A stretch of DNA of 64,000 nucleotides. Source: an uncultured Alphaproteobacteria bacterium (GTDB lineage Bacteria > Pseudomonadota > Alphaproteobacteria > HIMB59 > GCA-002718135). The notes beneath the pieces were generated by a model. That model was not told the origin of the DNA. It saw only the letters and a program-made list of their open reading frames with translations, and did no database searches. This document shows positions 8,931 to 20,960 of this stretch, in pieces. A program made the translations under genes and the position numbers. The stretch's first letter is position 1, and every line of letters starts with the position of its first letter. The DNA is taken from positions 1 through 64,000 of the forward strand of contig CACNNQ010000003.1 in the NCBI GenBank assembly GCA_902621855.1. Reading direction: 5' to 3'.

Positions 8931-9948
8931 AGAAATTATTTGAAGAATAGTTTTTTTTCAATTTTCTTGATAAATATAATCCCAAAACAAAAAATAATAA
9001 AACGGAAAGTGTAGTTCCGTTTCCTTTACCAAATAAAGAACCAATATATATGAAAATAAAAATTAGTGATGAGGATACGAGCTTAAAATGAATTCCTAGT
9101 ATAGAGCCACCAATAAAAAAAATTATAATAAACAATGTATTACCTAAACCCATACCAAAATGGGATCCGACATAAGCCATATATATAGAAGAGAAAAGTA
9201 TTGATAAATTGGTTGATAGAGTATTATCAAAAAATCTAACTTTTAATAAATAATAAAATGATTTCAAACCGTCTAACCAAGTAATCTTTTTTCCTTGCTC
9301 TTTTGTTCTAAAATAATAAGACACACCATACTCATAAATAAAAAAATTATTTCTCACTACTTGAGATGCCAAATCAATTTCAATTCCAAAATCATTAATA
9401 CTTAATTTAATTTTTTTTATTACATCGTGATGTAGTATTTTTAATCCACAATGAACATCGCTAAGTGATTGAGAAAAGAAAATATTAAATATTAAAGAAT
9501 TAATTTTTCCAACAAGATTATTAAAAAAATAATTATTTTTTTTTAGTTTACCAGATAAATATCTGCTTCCAAAGATGCATTTAATTTCTTGATTATTACA
9601 AATCATATCATACATTTCTTTTGAGTCTTTAATATCTAATTCAAGATCTGCATCTTGAAGTAGAATATATTTTCCGTTTGCTTTTTTTATACCTTTTTGA
9701 AGAGCCTTACCTTTACCAGAATTTGTATTTAATTTAATACAACTAAAATTAAATTTAAAATCTTTTTTTGTTTTAAAATTTTCAATAATTATATGTGAAT
9801 TATCTGTGGATCCATCGTCTATAATAATAATTTCTATATCGTCTTTGTTAAAAAATTTTTTTAATTGATCAAATAGCTTTTCTAGGTATCTATCTTCATT
9901 AAATACGGGTATTACAATTGAAAGATTTAATTTATTCCCTTGGAGCAT
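8914..9948 (-). CDS. Family 2 glycosyltransferase with C-terminal membrane segments (dolichyl-phosphate-mannose-synthase type)
   Basis: The N-terminal 230 residues form a GT-A fold: SIVIPVFNE, IIDDGSTDNS and LLQDADLELD (nucleotide and metal site), and a GSRYLSGK patch. Enzymes of this type transfer a sugar from a nucleotide donor to polyprenyl phosphate. The last 110 residues hold about three membrane segments (GMGLGNTLFIIIFFIGG; LIFIFIYIGSLFG; LSVLLFFVLGLYLS), so the protein is probably anchored in the inner membrane. It overlaps regA by 17 bases upstream and the convergent ligase-like gene by 17 bases downstream. It likely serves surface polysaccharide or lipid-linked sugar synthesis with the two preceding genes. 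Confidence 0.82.
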   Translation of the reverse strand: MLQGNKLNLSIVIPVFNEDRYLEKLFDQLKKFFNKDDIEIIIIDDGSTDNSHIIIENFKTKKDFKFNFSCIKLNTNSGKGKALQKGIKKANGKYILLQDADLELDIKDSKEMYDMICNNQEIKCIFGSRYLSGKLKKNNYFFNNLVGKINSLIFNIFFSQSLSDVHCGLKILHHDVIKKIKLSINDFGIEIDLASQVVRNNFFIYEYGVSYYFRTKEQGKKITWLDGLKSFYYLLKVRFFDNTLSTNLSILFSSIYMAYVGSHFGMGLGNTLFIIIFFIGGSILGIHFKLVSSSLIFIFIYIGSLFGKGNGTTLSVLLFFVLGLYLSRKLKKNYSSNNFFKNLL

Positions 9949-10459
9949 GTTTATTTAATATTCTTTGAAGCGTTCTTCTATGCATTCTAAGCCTTCTTGC
10001 TGTTTCAGAAACATTACGATTACACTGTATAAACACTCTTTGAATATGTTCCCACCTAATTCTGTCAGCTGTCATTGGATTTTCAGGTGGGGGTGGTAAA
10101 ATTTCTTTGGAATTTGTTAATGCGTCATAGATTTGGTCTATTTCAGCAGGTTTTGGTAGATAATCTATAGCTCCAGATTTTATGGCTGCTACGGCTGTAG
10201 CAATATTGCCGTATCCTGTTAATAGTAAAGATTTTGTGTTTGGACTTATCTTTTGTATTTGTTTTACTAATTCTAAACCTGAACCATCTTCTAGTCTCAT
10301 ATCTACTACTGCGTAATCATAAGTCATATCGCTCACTTTTTTGATAGAATCTTTAAAACCTGGGCTTGTATCTACTGCAAATCCTTTTTTTTCCATAGAT
10401 CTCGATAATCTTTCTCTAAATGGCAAATCATCATCAACAATCAACAATTTCATATTCAT
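9932..10459 (-). CDS. regA: Redox response regulator RegA (PrrA/ActR family)
   Basis: This is a 175-residue response regulator. The receiver domain has the acidic pair LIVDDD, the phosphoacceptor Asp in VVDMRLEDGSG, the TGYG segment and the Lys in LPKPAE. It is followed by the proline-rich linker PPPPENP typical of RegA, and a Fis-type helix-turn-helix (NVSETARRLRMHRRTLQRIL), one of the best conserved regulators of alphaproteobacteria. RegA controls respiratory, photosynthetic and carbon or nitrogen genes in response to redox state. The gene overlaps the regB stop by four bases, so sensor and regulator are translationally coupled. Confidence 0.95.
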   Translation of the reverse strand: MNMKLLIVDDDLPFRERLSRSMEKKGFAVDTSPGFKDSIKKVSDMTYDYAVVDMRLEDGSGLELVKQIQKISPNTKSLLLTGYGNIATAVAAIKSGAIDYLPKPAEIDQIYDALTNSKEILPPPPENPMTADRIRWEHIQRVFIQCNRNVSETARRLRMHRRTLQRILNKHAPRE

Positions 10460-11685
10460 ATACCTAAGATAGAGTTGTCAAAAGTAATTTCAACAATTGG
10501 ATAGTTTTCTTTTGAATTAAAGAAATGAATATTACCACCCATATTTTCAATTAAATTCTTTGCTATGAATATTCCTAGTCCCATACCTTCATTATTTTTT
10601 GAAATATAAGGCTCACCAAGTTTATCAACTATATCTTTAGGAAAACCAAAACCATCATCTGATATTTCTATTTTTATATCTTTATCAGAATAATTTAATT
10701 TAACACTGACAATTTCCTTAGAATAATTAATAGAATTTTGAATTATATTGCCCAAAGCATACATAACTTCGTCTTTAAAAATAATTTCAGGCTCTTTATT
10801 ATCTATGTTATCATCAATTTGAAGTTTCTTTGTTTTATTAAATTTATCAAAATTTATTTTTATCAAATCAGTGAGCTTAACTTTATTTAAAAATTTATCT
10901 TTTAGCTTTAGTGGATTTTGTGATAGTTTTTGAAGAATTTCTTTACATCTTTGAGCTTGGGACTTTAATAAATTTATATCTTTATATATATTTTTATCTT
11001 GTTTTAATTTTTCATCTTTAAGCAAATCACTTAAAATTAAAAATATTGTATTGAGAGGTGTTCCAAGTTCATGAGCTGCAGCTGCACTTAAAGAACCGAC
11101 TTCTGTAATTTTTTTTTGGTTAAGTATTTGTAGTTTTGACACTGATAATGCATTGGAAATTTTTCTTGAAGAACTTGCAAATAGATATGCATAAATTGCA
11201 ATAAAAATAATTGTTATTATTAATGATACTACAATGCCAAAATTGTATATTTTTGGTAAATTAAAATCATCTTCTAAGTTGAGAGGAATGTAAAAAAAAT
11301 TTAAAGTAAAAATAATAATAATTGATATAGAAGATAAAATTACAGTTAATAATGCAGGCAAATATGAAGCTGATGTAATTACAGGAGCTAAAATTAACAT
11401 TGAAAATGGATTTAAAATTCCTCCTGTTAAAAAAAGTAAAACACCTAGTTGTAAAGTATCAAATAATAAATATAGAAAAGCCTTTGTATTGGATATTGTT
11501 TTATTATTTCTCTCTTCTAAAAGAGAGTAAAAATTTATAACTATTGAAAATAAAATAATTATTAAAGCTTCAAAGAATGGTATATCTATATTAAAAAAGT
11601 AAGTAACAAAAATAATTGCGAATAGTTGTCCTGTAATTGCTATCCATCTAATCTTAATTAAATTACCAAGTAATATTGTATTCAT
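10456..11685 (-). CDS. regB: Redox sensor histidine kinase RegB (PrrB)
   Basis: This is a membrane sensor kinase of 409 residues with about six hydrophobic segments in the first 175. The GGILNPFSM segment matches the quinone-sensing GGxxNPF motif of RegB. The H-box is AAAHELGTPLNTI (about residue 205). The nearby QRCKEIL carries the cysteine that is redox-active in the Rhodobacter protein. The ATPase part has the N-box (ALGNIIQNSINYS), DDGFGFP and GMGLGIFIAKNLIENMGG. It is the cognate kinase of regA, which overlaps its 3' end. Both the quinone and the thiol sensing elements look intact. Confidence 0.94.
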   Translation of the reverse strand: MNTILLGNLIKIRWIAITGQLFAIIFVTYFFNIDIPFFEALIIILFSIVINFYSLLEERNNKTISNTKAFLYLLFDTLQLGVLLFLTGGILNPFSMLILAPVITSASYLPALLTVILSSISIIIIFTLNFFYIPLNLEDDFNLPKIYNFGIVVSLIITIIFIAIYAYLFASSSRKISNALSVSKLQILNQKKITEVGSLSAAAAHELGTPLNTIFLILSDLLKDEKLKQDKNIYKDINLLKSQAQRCKEILQKLSQNPLKLKDKFLNKVKLTDLIKINFDKFNKTKKLQIDDNIDNKEPEIIFKDEVMYALGNIIQNSINYSKEIVSVKLNYSDKDIKIEISDDGFGFPKDIVDKLGEPYISKNNEGMGLGIFIAKNLIENMGGNIHFFNSKENYPIVEITFDNSILGI

Positions 11686-11692
11686 TAAAAAG

Positions 11693-15237
<3,545 letters not shown>

Positions 15238-15243
15238 GCTTAA

Positions 15244-16359
15244 TTAAACTCGCATTGGCATTAGTACATAAATTAGGTTTGTATTAGACTTTTCCTGAGC
15301 TGTAATTGGCGAGGATCCATCTTTAAGTTTAAGAGTAATTTTGTCATCGTCTAAATTATTTACAATATCCATTATATATTTGGAATTAAAACCAATTTCT
15401 AATTCTTCTCCATTATATTCAAAGTTTAGATCTTCAGTTGCAGTACTATTATCAGTATTTATTGTATTTAGATTTATTATATCCTTTAGCAGTTTAAATT
15501 TAATTACAGGAGATTTATCATTAGCAATGGTGCTAACTCTATCAACAGCAGATAAAAGCTTATCTCTATCTACTTCTAATGTATTATTATTGTCCGGTGG
15601 AATTACTCTTTTATAATCTGGAAATGTCCCATCTATTAACTTAGATACAAAGATTAAATTTCCTATCAAAAATGTGATTTTTGAAGGGCTTAATGTTATA
15701 TCTATAATATGTTCTGTATCAGCAAGTAATTTTGATATTTCATTAATTGTTTTTTTTGGAATGATCACCCCAATAGTTTGATCAATATTTTCTTTTAATT
15801 GATGATTAAATTTAGCAAGACGGTGTCCATCAGTGCCTACTAAAGTAAGATCTGTTTTATCATTTTGATTTGTAAGATTAAAATATAAACCATTTAAAAA
15901 ATATCTTGTTTCTTCATTTGAAATAGCAAATTTAGTTTTATCAATTAATTTAAATAAAATTTTTGATTCTATCTTAATATTTATTCCATCATTATTTTTA
16001 TCAATGATTGGGAAATCTTCTTTATCTAAACATGACAAGGAAAACCTGGAACCGCCAGCTCTTAAAGTTAACAATTTACCATTATTTGATATTATTTGTA
16101 CATCAGCATCATCTTCTAGTTTTCTTATTATATCATATAAAATTTGAGCATTTACAGTTGTTGAACCTTCCTCTGAAACATCACAACTGAGTTTTTCAAT
16201 TATAGATATATCCATGTCGGTTGCAGATAATAATAAATTATTACTTTGTGCCTCAATTAAAATATTTGAGAGTATTGGAAGAGAATTTTTCTTATCAACG
16301 ATGCCTATTAAATGTGATAAACTTTTAAATAATTCTATTTTTGAAATATTAAATTTCAT
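15244..16359 (-). CDS. dnaN: DNA polymerase III beta subunit (sliding clamp)
   Basis: This is the processivity clamp of the replicative polymerase. It has 371 residues and the three-part clamp repeat; the protein opens MKFNISKIELFKSLSHLIGIVDKK. The TDGHRLAKF segment and the C-terminal VYVLMPMRV ending, which forms part of the peptide-binding pocket, are characteristic. It follows dnaA by 24 bases and precedes recF by six, so it is presumably in one operon with them. Confidence 0.96.
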   Translation of the reverse strand: MKFNISKIELFKSLSHLIGIVDKKNSLPILSNILIEAQSNNLLLSATDMDISIIEKLSCDVSEEGSTTVNAQILYDIIRKLEDDADVQIISNNGKLLTLRAGGSRFSLSCLDKEDFPIIDKNNDGINIKIESKILFKLIDKTKFAISNEETRYFLNGLYFNLTNQNDKTDLTLVGTDGHRLAKFNHQLKENIDQTIGVIIPKKTINEISKLLADTEHIIDITLSPSKITFLIGNLIFVSKLIDGTFPDYKRVIPPDNNNTLEVDRDKLLSAVDRVSTIANDKSPVIKFKLLKDIINLNTINTDNSTATEDLNFEYNGEELEIGFNSKYIMDIVNNLDDDKITLKLKDGSSPITAQEKSNTNLIYVLMPMRV

Positions 16360-16383
16360 ATATTAGATATATGATAAAATAAT

Positions 16384-17778
16384 TTAAGAATCTATAAGTC
16401 TTTTCAATAATTCAAGATCTTCATTAAAATTTACATCAGATAATTTAAGTTCCTCTATTTTTTTAACAGCGTGCATAACTGTTGTATGATCTCTTCCTCC
16501 AAATTTTCGTCCAATCTCTGGAAGAGATCTTGAAGTAATAGACTTTGCTAAATACATTGCAATCTGTCTCGGTCTTGCAACTGAGCGTGATCGCCTTGGA
16601 GAATGCATATCAGTAATTCTAATGTTAAAATGTTCTGCAACTTTCTTTTGAATTTCTTCTATAGTGATTTTCTTATTTGATGATTTTAATAAATCTTGGA
16701 GAACAAGTTGTGCAGTTTCTATTGTAATTGGAGTTCCAACTAGTGTTCCATGAGCCACTAATCTGTTCAAAGCACCCTCCATTTCTCTTACATTAGAAAT
16801 GATTCTGTGAGATAAAAATTCTAAGACTTTTGGAGGAATTTCAACACCTCTTTTTTGAGCTTTTTCAATTAATATGCCTAATCTTAGTTCGTATGTCGTT
16901 GGATGAATATCCGCAACTAATCCACATCCTAATCTTGATTTTAATCTTTCTTGAACACCATCTAGGTCTGTTGGAGATTTATCAGCAGAGATTACTATCT
17001 GTTTGTTTTGTTCAATAAGAGCATTAAATGTATGAAAAAACTCCTCTTGAGTATTATCCTTACCACTTATAAATTGAACATCATCTATCATTAAAACATC
17101 TATTGATCTGAATTGCTCTTTAAAAGCTGAGGTGTCCTTGTATCTTAAAGCCCTAACAAATTGATACATAAATTTTTCAGCAGATAGATATATAACTTTT
17201 CTATCTGGTTGCTGTTGTTTAATTTTCCAACCAATGGCATGCATCAAATGAGTTTTGCCAAGACCAACTCCTCCACATAAAAAAAGTGGATTAAATGTAA
17301 TTTTATTAGCTTCAGAAACTCTTTGTGAGGCAGCAAAAGCTAGTTCATTTGGTTTACCTACAACAAAATTGTCAAAAGTAAATCTTGGGTCTAGTGGAGC
17401 TCCAAATTCGTTTGGGTAATTTGATGTTTGATTAGATCTAACGTCAAGCGAGGATTTCCAATGATTATCATTGCTTTTAATTGTTCTAGTAGTTCCAGGA
17501 ACTATTCTTCCACCTGTAGGTTTTACAACAAATTTAATTACATCGATAGATTTAATATAATTCTTTGAGTTATCTTTAATTTTATCTGAATAATTATTCA
17601 CTATCCAATCTCTCAAAAATTTGGTTGGAACAGAAAAAGTAATTGTTGAATCTTGAATTGATACGAAATTTAAATGTTTTAACCAGTTATTGTATGCAGT
17701 ATCACCAACAGTTTTTTTTAAATCTTTTTTTAAGGAGGACCATTTGTATTCATCGAACGTATCAGTTGTATTGTCCAT
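16384..17778 (-). CDS. dnaA: Chromosomal replication initiator protein DnaA
   Basis: DnaA is an AAA+ initiator that binds DnaA boxes and opens the origin. In its 464 residues, domain I is at the N-terminus (WLKHLNFVS) and the linker is short. Walker A is GGVGLGKTHLMHAIGW, Walker B is VLMIDDVQFISG, and the domain IV DNA-binding signature is FGGRDHTTVMHAVKKIE. The upstream gene is rpsT on the same strand, a common alphaproteobacterial arrangement. The spacer at 17779-17922 may hold its promoter, but I see no convincing DnaA boxes there. Confidence 0.97.
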   Translation of the reverse strand: MDNTTDTFDEYKWSSLKKDLKKTVGDTAYNNWLKHLNFVSIQDSTITFSVPTKFLRDWIVNNYSDKIKDNSKNYIKSIDVIKFVVKPTGGRIVPGTTRTIKSNDNHWKSSLDVRSNQTSNYPNEFGAPLDPRFTFDNFVVGKPNELAFAASQRVSEANKITFNPLFLCGGVGLGKTHLMHAIGWKIKQQQPDRKVIYLSAEKFMYQFVRALRYKDTSAFKEQFRSIDVLMIDDVQFISGKDNTQEEFFHTFNALIEQNKQIVISADKSPTDLDGVQERLKSRLGCGLVADIHPTTYELRLGILIEKAQKRGVEIPPKVLEFLSHRIISNVREMEGALNRLVAHGTLVGTPITIETAQLVLQDLLKSSNKKITIEEIQKKVAEHFNIRITDMHSPRRSRSVARPRQIAMYLAKSITSRSLPEIGRKFGGRDHTTVMHAVKKIEELKLSDVNFNEDLELLKRLIDS

Positions 17779-17922
17779 TTTCCCCCTAATAGACGTTTTT
17801 TATTTTTAAGATTTTACGCAAAAAAACTAAAGTCGCAAAACTCAATCACCAAAATAACATGATCAGTGAACACTCTTTAAGTATTTTTAGCAAGAAGAAA
17901 AGTAAAAAAAATTAAAAAAAAA
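17779..17922. other. dnaA-rpsT intergenic spacer, 144 bp, no recognised element
   Basis: This is one of the larger gaps in this compact window. It is rich in A and T runs, with one less AT-rich patch around 17840-17880 that includes TGATCA and the short inverted sequence AGTG-AA-CACT. I looked for 9-mers close to TTATNCACA on both strands and found only weak matches, so it is not supported as oriC. It must contain the dnaA promoter unless dnaA is expressed by read-through from rpsT. Confidence 0.5.
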
Positions 17923-18183
17923 TTATTTTTTTGAAATTTGTTTTGATAAGGAGGATAACTTTCTGGATATGTTTTCTTTTTTAAATATACCTTTCTTAAC
18001 AGCCTTTGATAATATAGAGTTAACTAAGCTAAAGGATTTTTGAATTTCTTCCTCATTTTTTGCTTTAACAGACGATTTAAATTTATTTAGAGCGTTTCTA
18101 AATTTAGATAGATGTTGAGAATTAACAGTATTTCTAGTTTTATTTTGTCTAGATCTTTTTTTTGCTGATTCATGATTAGCCAT
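17923..18183 (-). CDS. rpsT: 30S ribosomal protein bS20
   Basis: This is a small basic protein of 86 residues opening MANHESAKKRSRQNKTRN, the family start, where it binds 16S rRNA. Lys- and Ser-rich helices follow. It stands alone between mutM and dnaA on the same strand, with 52 bases between it and the mutM stop. Confidence 0.96.
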   Translation of the reverse strand: MANHESAKKRSRQNKTRNTVNSQHLSKFRNALNKFKSSVKAKNEEEIQKSFSLVNSILSKAVKKGIFKKENISRKLSSLSKQISKK

Positions 18184-18235
18184 ATCGCTGCTATAAGTTC
18201 TAAATAAATTAAGTCAATTAATTTTTATTATCAAG

Positions 18236-19054
18236 TTACTTATTATTTTGAAGTTTTGGGCAATAAAATGTAGATCTACCATACTGGATAATCCTTTTAA
18301 CCTTATCAGTACCAATTTTCATTCCCTCTTTATTATATACTCTAAAATTTGACTGAAAGTTTCCTAATGTTCCATCTGTAGATCTGTAATCTCTTATACT
18401 GGACCCTCCAAATCTTATTGCTTTATTCAAGATTTTTTTTACTGACTTAATTAGTTTCGAAATGAGACTAATTTTTAAATCTTTACCCAAAGTTAAAGGT
18501 GAGATTTTAGCATCAAATAAAATTTCAGAAGCATATATATTACCAATACCAGCAATTAATTTTTGATTGAGTAAAATCTGCTTTATTGGAACCTCAGATT
18601 TTGATATTTTTTCAAATATCATTCGTGCACTAAGATCTGGACTCAGTGCATCTACACCCAAACTAAATATATACTTTTGTTTTTGTAAATCTTTTGTTTG
18701 TACTATATCTATAAATCCAAATTTCCTTGGATCATGATAAATAAATATTTTTTTATTTGAAAAGTACATTACGAAATGGTCATGTTTTATTCTTTTGTAG
18801 CTTTTATCAACAGTTTTTAATCTTCCTGACATTCCTAGATGTATAATTAGAGAATAATCTATATCTAAATCTATAATAATGTACTTTGCTATGCGTCTTA
18901 GGTTGGATATCTTGGAGTTACGTAGTATATTAATTGCATTATTAGGAATTTTAAAACGAAGCTTTGATGTATGAATTTTGACATTATATATTTTTTGATT
19001 TAATAATGAACTTAGTCCTTTAACTGTAGTTTCAACTTCAGGTAATTCTGGCAT
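18236..19054 (-). CDS. mutM: Formamidopyrimidine-DNA glycosylase with a degenerate zinc finger
   Basis: This is a base-excision repair glycosylase/AP lyase for 8-oxoguanine and FaPy, 272 residues. The catalytic N-terminus PELPEVETT is intact (Pro and Glu after Met), as are the Lys-containing region near LGMSGRL, the helix-two-turn-helix (NQKLIAGIGNIYASEILF) and the key Arg in YGRSTFYCP. The usual C-terminal zinc finger needs four cysteines, but only the one in FYCPKL remains: the first CxxC is missing (KEGMKIGTDKVKR) and the last Cys is Leu. This resembles zincless-finger members of the superfamily. Its start codon is one base from that of ubiE. Confidence 0.93.
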   Translation of the reverse strand: MPELPEVETTVKGLSSLLNQKIYNVKIHTSKLRFKIPNNAINILRNSKISNLRRIAKYIIIDLDIDYSLIIHLGMSGRLKTVDKSYKRIKHDHFVMYFSNKKIFIYHDPRKFGFIDIVQTKDLQKQKYIFSLGVDALSPDLSARMIFEKISKSEVPIKQILLNQKLIAGIGNIYASEILFDAKISPLTLGKDLKISLISKLIKSVKKILNKAIRFGGSSIRDYRSTDGTLGNFQSNFRVYNKEGMKIGTDKVKRIIQYGRSTFYCPKLQNNK

Positions 19055-19055
19055 A

Positions 19056-19787
19056 ATGAAAAAAGATTATAATTTTGGTTATACAAAAGTAAATTCAAAA
19101 CAAAAGACTAAACTTGTTCAGAATGTATTTTCAAGCGTAGCCCCAAGCTACGATATAATGAATGATTTAATGAGTTTAGGCATGCATCGATTGTGGAAAA
19201 AAAGATTTGTAGAGATTGTGGATCTAAAAAAAAATGAAATTGTCTTGGATGTTGGTTCTGGCTCTGGTGATATTGCCAGCGAAATTTTAAAAGAAAATTT
19301 ACCAACTAGTCTTTATCTTTTAGATCTAAATGAGAAAATGTTATTAGAAGGAAGAAAACGACTAAAAAAAGAAAAAAATATAAAATTTTTTATTGGTAAT
19401 GCTGAAATGTTAAATTTTGAAAATAATTTTTTTGATAAATATACTATTTCTTTCTGCTTAAGAAATGTAACAGAGTATTTATTATCTATAAAAGAAGCTT
19501 ACAGAGTTCTTAAACCTGGTGGCAAATATTGTTGCTTAGAGTTTAGTACACCTAAATCATCTTTGATATCAAGTTCATATAAAATTTACAAATCAAGGAT
19601 TTTACCTCTGCTAGGACAAATAGTTGCTAAAGATAAGAATGCTTATAACTATTTGAGTGAAAGTATTGATTTATTTCCATCACAAGAAGAACTTAGTAAA
19701 AACCTACGTCATTGCGGATTTACAAAAGTCAAGACTATTAATCTTTTTAATGGAATTGTAGCCATACATACTGGATATAAACTATAA
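19056..19787 (+). CDS. ubiE: Ubiquinone/menaquinone biosynthesis C-methyltransferase UbiE
   Basis: This is an SAM-dependent C-methyltransferase of ubiquinone synthesis, 243 residues. It has VFSSVAPSYDIMNDLMSLGMHRLWK, the SAM motif LDVGSGSGDIA, and FCLRNVTE followed by CLEFSTP, all UbiE hallmarks. It is divergent from mutM with one base between the two ATGs, so its promoter must lie inside mutM. It ends in a TAATG overlap with coaBC. In many relatives ubiB lies between these two genes; it is absent here. Confidence 0.95.
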   Translation: MKKDYNFGYTKVNSKQKTKLVQNVFSSVAPSYDIMNDLMSLGMHRLWKKRFVEIVDLKKNEIVLDVGSGSGDIASEILKENLPTSLYLLDLNEKMLLEGRKRLKKEKNIKFFIGNAEMLNFENNFFDKYTISFCLRNVTEYLLSIKEAYRVLKPGGKYCCLEFSTPKSSLISSSYKIYKSRILPLLGQIVAKDKNAYNYLSESIDLFPSQEELSKNLRHCGFTKVKTINLFNGIVAIHTGYKL

Positions 19788-20956
19788 TGAATAAAATTTT
19801 ATTAATAATAACTGGTTCTATAGCCGCGTCTAGATGTAAAGAAATTATTCCTTTACTTAATAATAAAGAAGTCAATATTAGCTGCATACTAACTAAAGAA
19901 GCGAAAAAATATGTAAAAAAATCGGATGTAAAAAAATTACTTAAAGATAGAATATTTACTGATGAAGATGAGAAAAAAAATAAGATGCTACATATTAATT
20001 TATCAAGAGATAATGATATAATAGTTGTGTGTCCAGCTACAGCTAATTCTATTGCAAAGTTTGCCAATGGATATGGTGATAATTTAGCTTCTAATACTTT
20101 ACTTGCTTCAAATAAAAAAATTTTGCTTGTCCCCGCAATGAATAGCTTTATGTGGCATAATAAAATTAATCAAAAAAATGTTAAATTATTAAAAGATATT
20201 GGTCATGAGTTTATTGGTCCAAAAGTTGGTAATCTAAAATGTGGGGAATTTGGTTTAGGTAGAATTGAAAGCTCAAAAAATATAGTAAATAAGATTTTAA
20301 GCAGATTAAAAAATATCAATTTATTAAAAGATAAAAATTGCCTAGTAACTGCGGGACCAACAGTTGAAATGATTGATCCAGTTAGGTTTATTTCAAATCA
20401 ATCATCTGGAAAACAAGGCTATGAAATTGCTTCACAACTTGTTTTATATGGAGCGAATGTAACCTTGATATCTGGTCCAACAAATTTAGACCCTCCACCA
20501 AATTTGAAATTTATTCAAATTAAATCAGCAAACGAAATGTATCAAAAAATTAAAAAAATTTCTAAAATTGATATAGGAATTTTTACCGCTGCAGTATCTG
20601 ATTTTAAAAATAAATATATCAATAAATCCAAGATTAAAAAAAATGAAAAATTAAATATTAGTCTTTATAAGAATATTGATATTTTAGAAAAAATTGGAAA
20701 AAGTAAAACTCAAAGACCTAAATTTTTAGTAGGTTTTGCAGCTGAAACAGGGAACATTAATAATGCTAGAAAAAAATTAGAAGACAAAAAATGTGATATG
20801 ATTGTTTACAATAAAATTGATAGTAAAAATAAAGTTTTTGGATCAGACTTTAATCAAATATCTATAATTACAAAAGACAAAATAAAAAAATTTAAGAAAA
20901 TGACAAAGGTAAATTGTGCAAAGCAAATTATAAAACAAATTTATAATACTGTGTAG
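19787..20956 (+). CDS. coaBC: Bifunctional phosphopantothenoylcysteine decarboxylase / phosphopantothenate-cysteine ligase
   Basis: This protein carries out two consecutive steps of coenzyme A synthesis in 389 residues. The FMN-dependent CoaC half (about 1-175) has GSIAASR and the substrate clamp PAMNSFMW. The CoaB ligase half has VTAGPTVEMIDPVRFISNQSSGKQG, AAVSDFK and VGFAAETG. The ATG overlaps the ubiE stop, implying coupling. The following E1-like gene starts four bases after it. The dut gene often found next to coaBC in alphaproteobacteria is missing. Confidence 0.95.
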   Translation: MNKILLIITGSIAASRCKEIIPLLNNKEVNISCILTKEAKKYVKKSDVKKLLKDRIFTDEDEKKNKMLHINLSRDNDIIVVCPATANSIAKFANGYGDNLASNTLLASNKKILLVPAMNSFMWHNKINQKNVKLLKDIGHEFIGPKVGNLKCGEFGLGRIESSKNIVNKILSRLKNINLLKDKNCLVTAGPTVEMIDPVRFISNQSSGKQGYEIASQLVLYGANVTLISGPTNLDPPPNLKFIQIKSANEMYQKIKKISKIDIGIFTAAVSDFKNKYINKSKIKKNEKLNISLYKNIDILEKIGKSKTQRPKFLVGFAAETGNINNARKKLEDKKCDMIVYNKIDSKNKVFGSDFNQISIITKDKIKKFKKMTKVNCAKQIIKQIYNTV

Positions 20957-20960
20957 AGTT

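Noticed and set aside
17779..17922. Replication origin between rpsT and dnaA
   Set aside because: No 9-mers close to the DnaA box and no repeated motif; gene order alone is not enough.
19747..20067. Minus-strand ORF of 106 codons opposite ubiE/coaBC
   Set aside because: It is antisense to two well-supported genes and has no family resemblance; low-complexity hydrophobic shadow.
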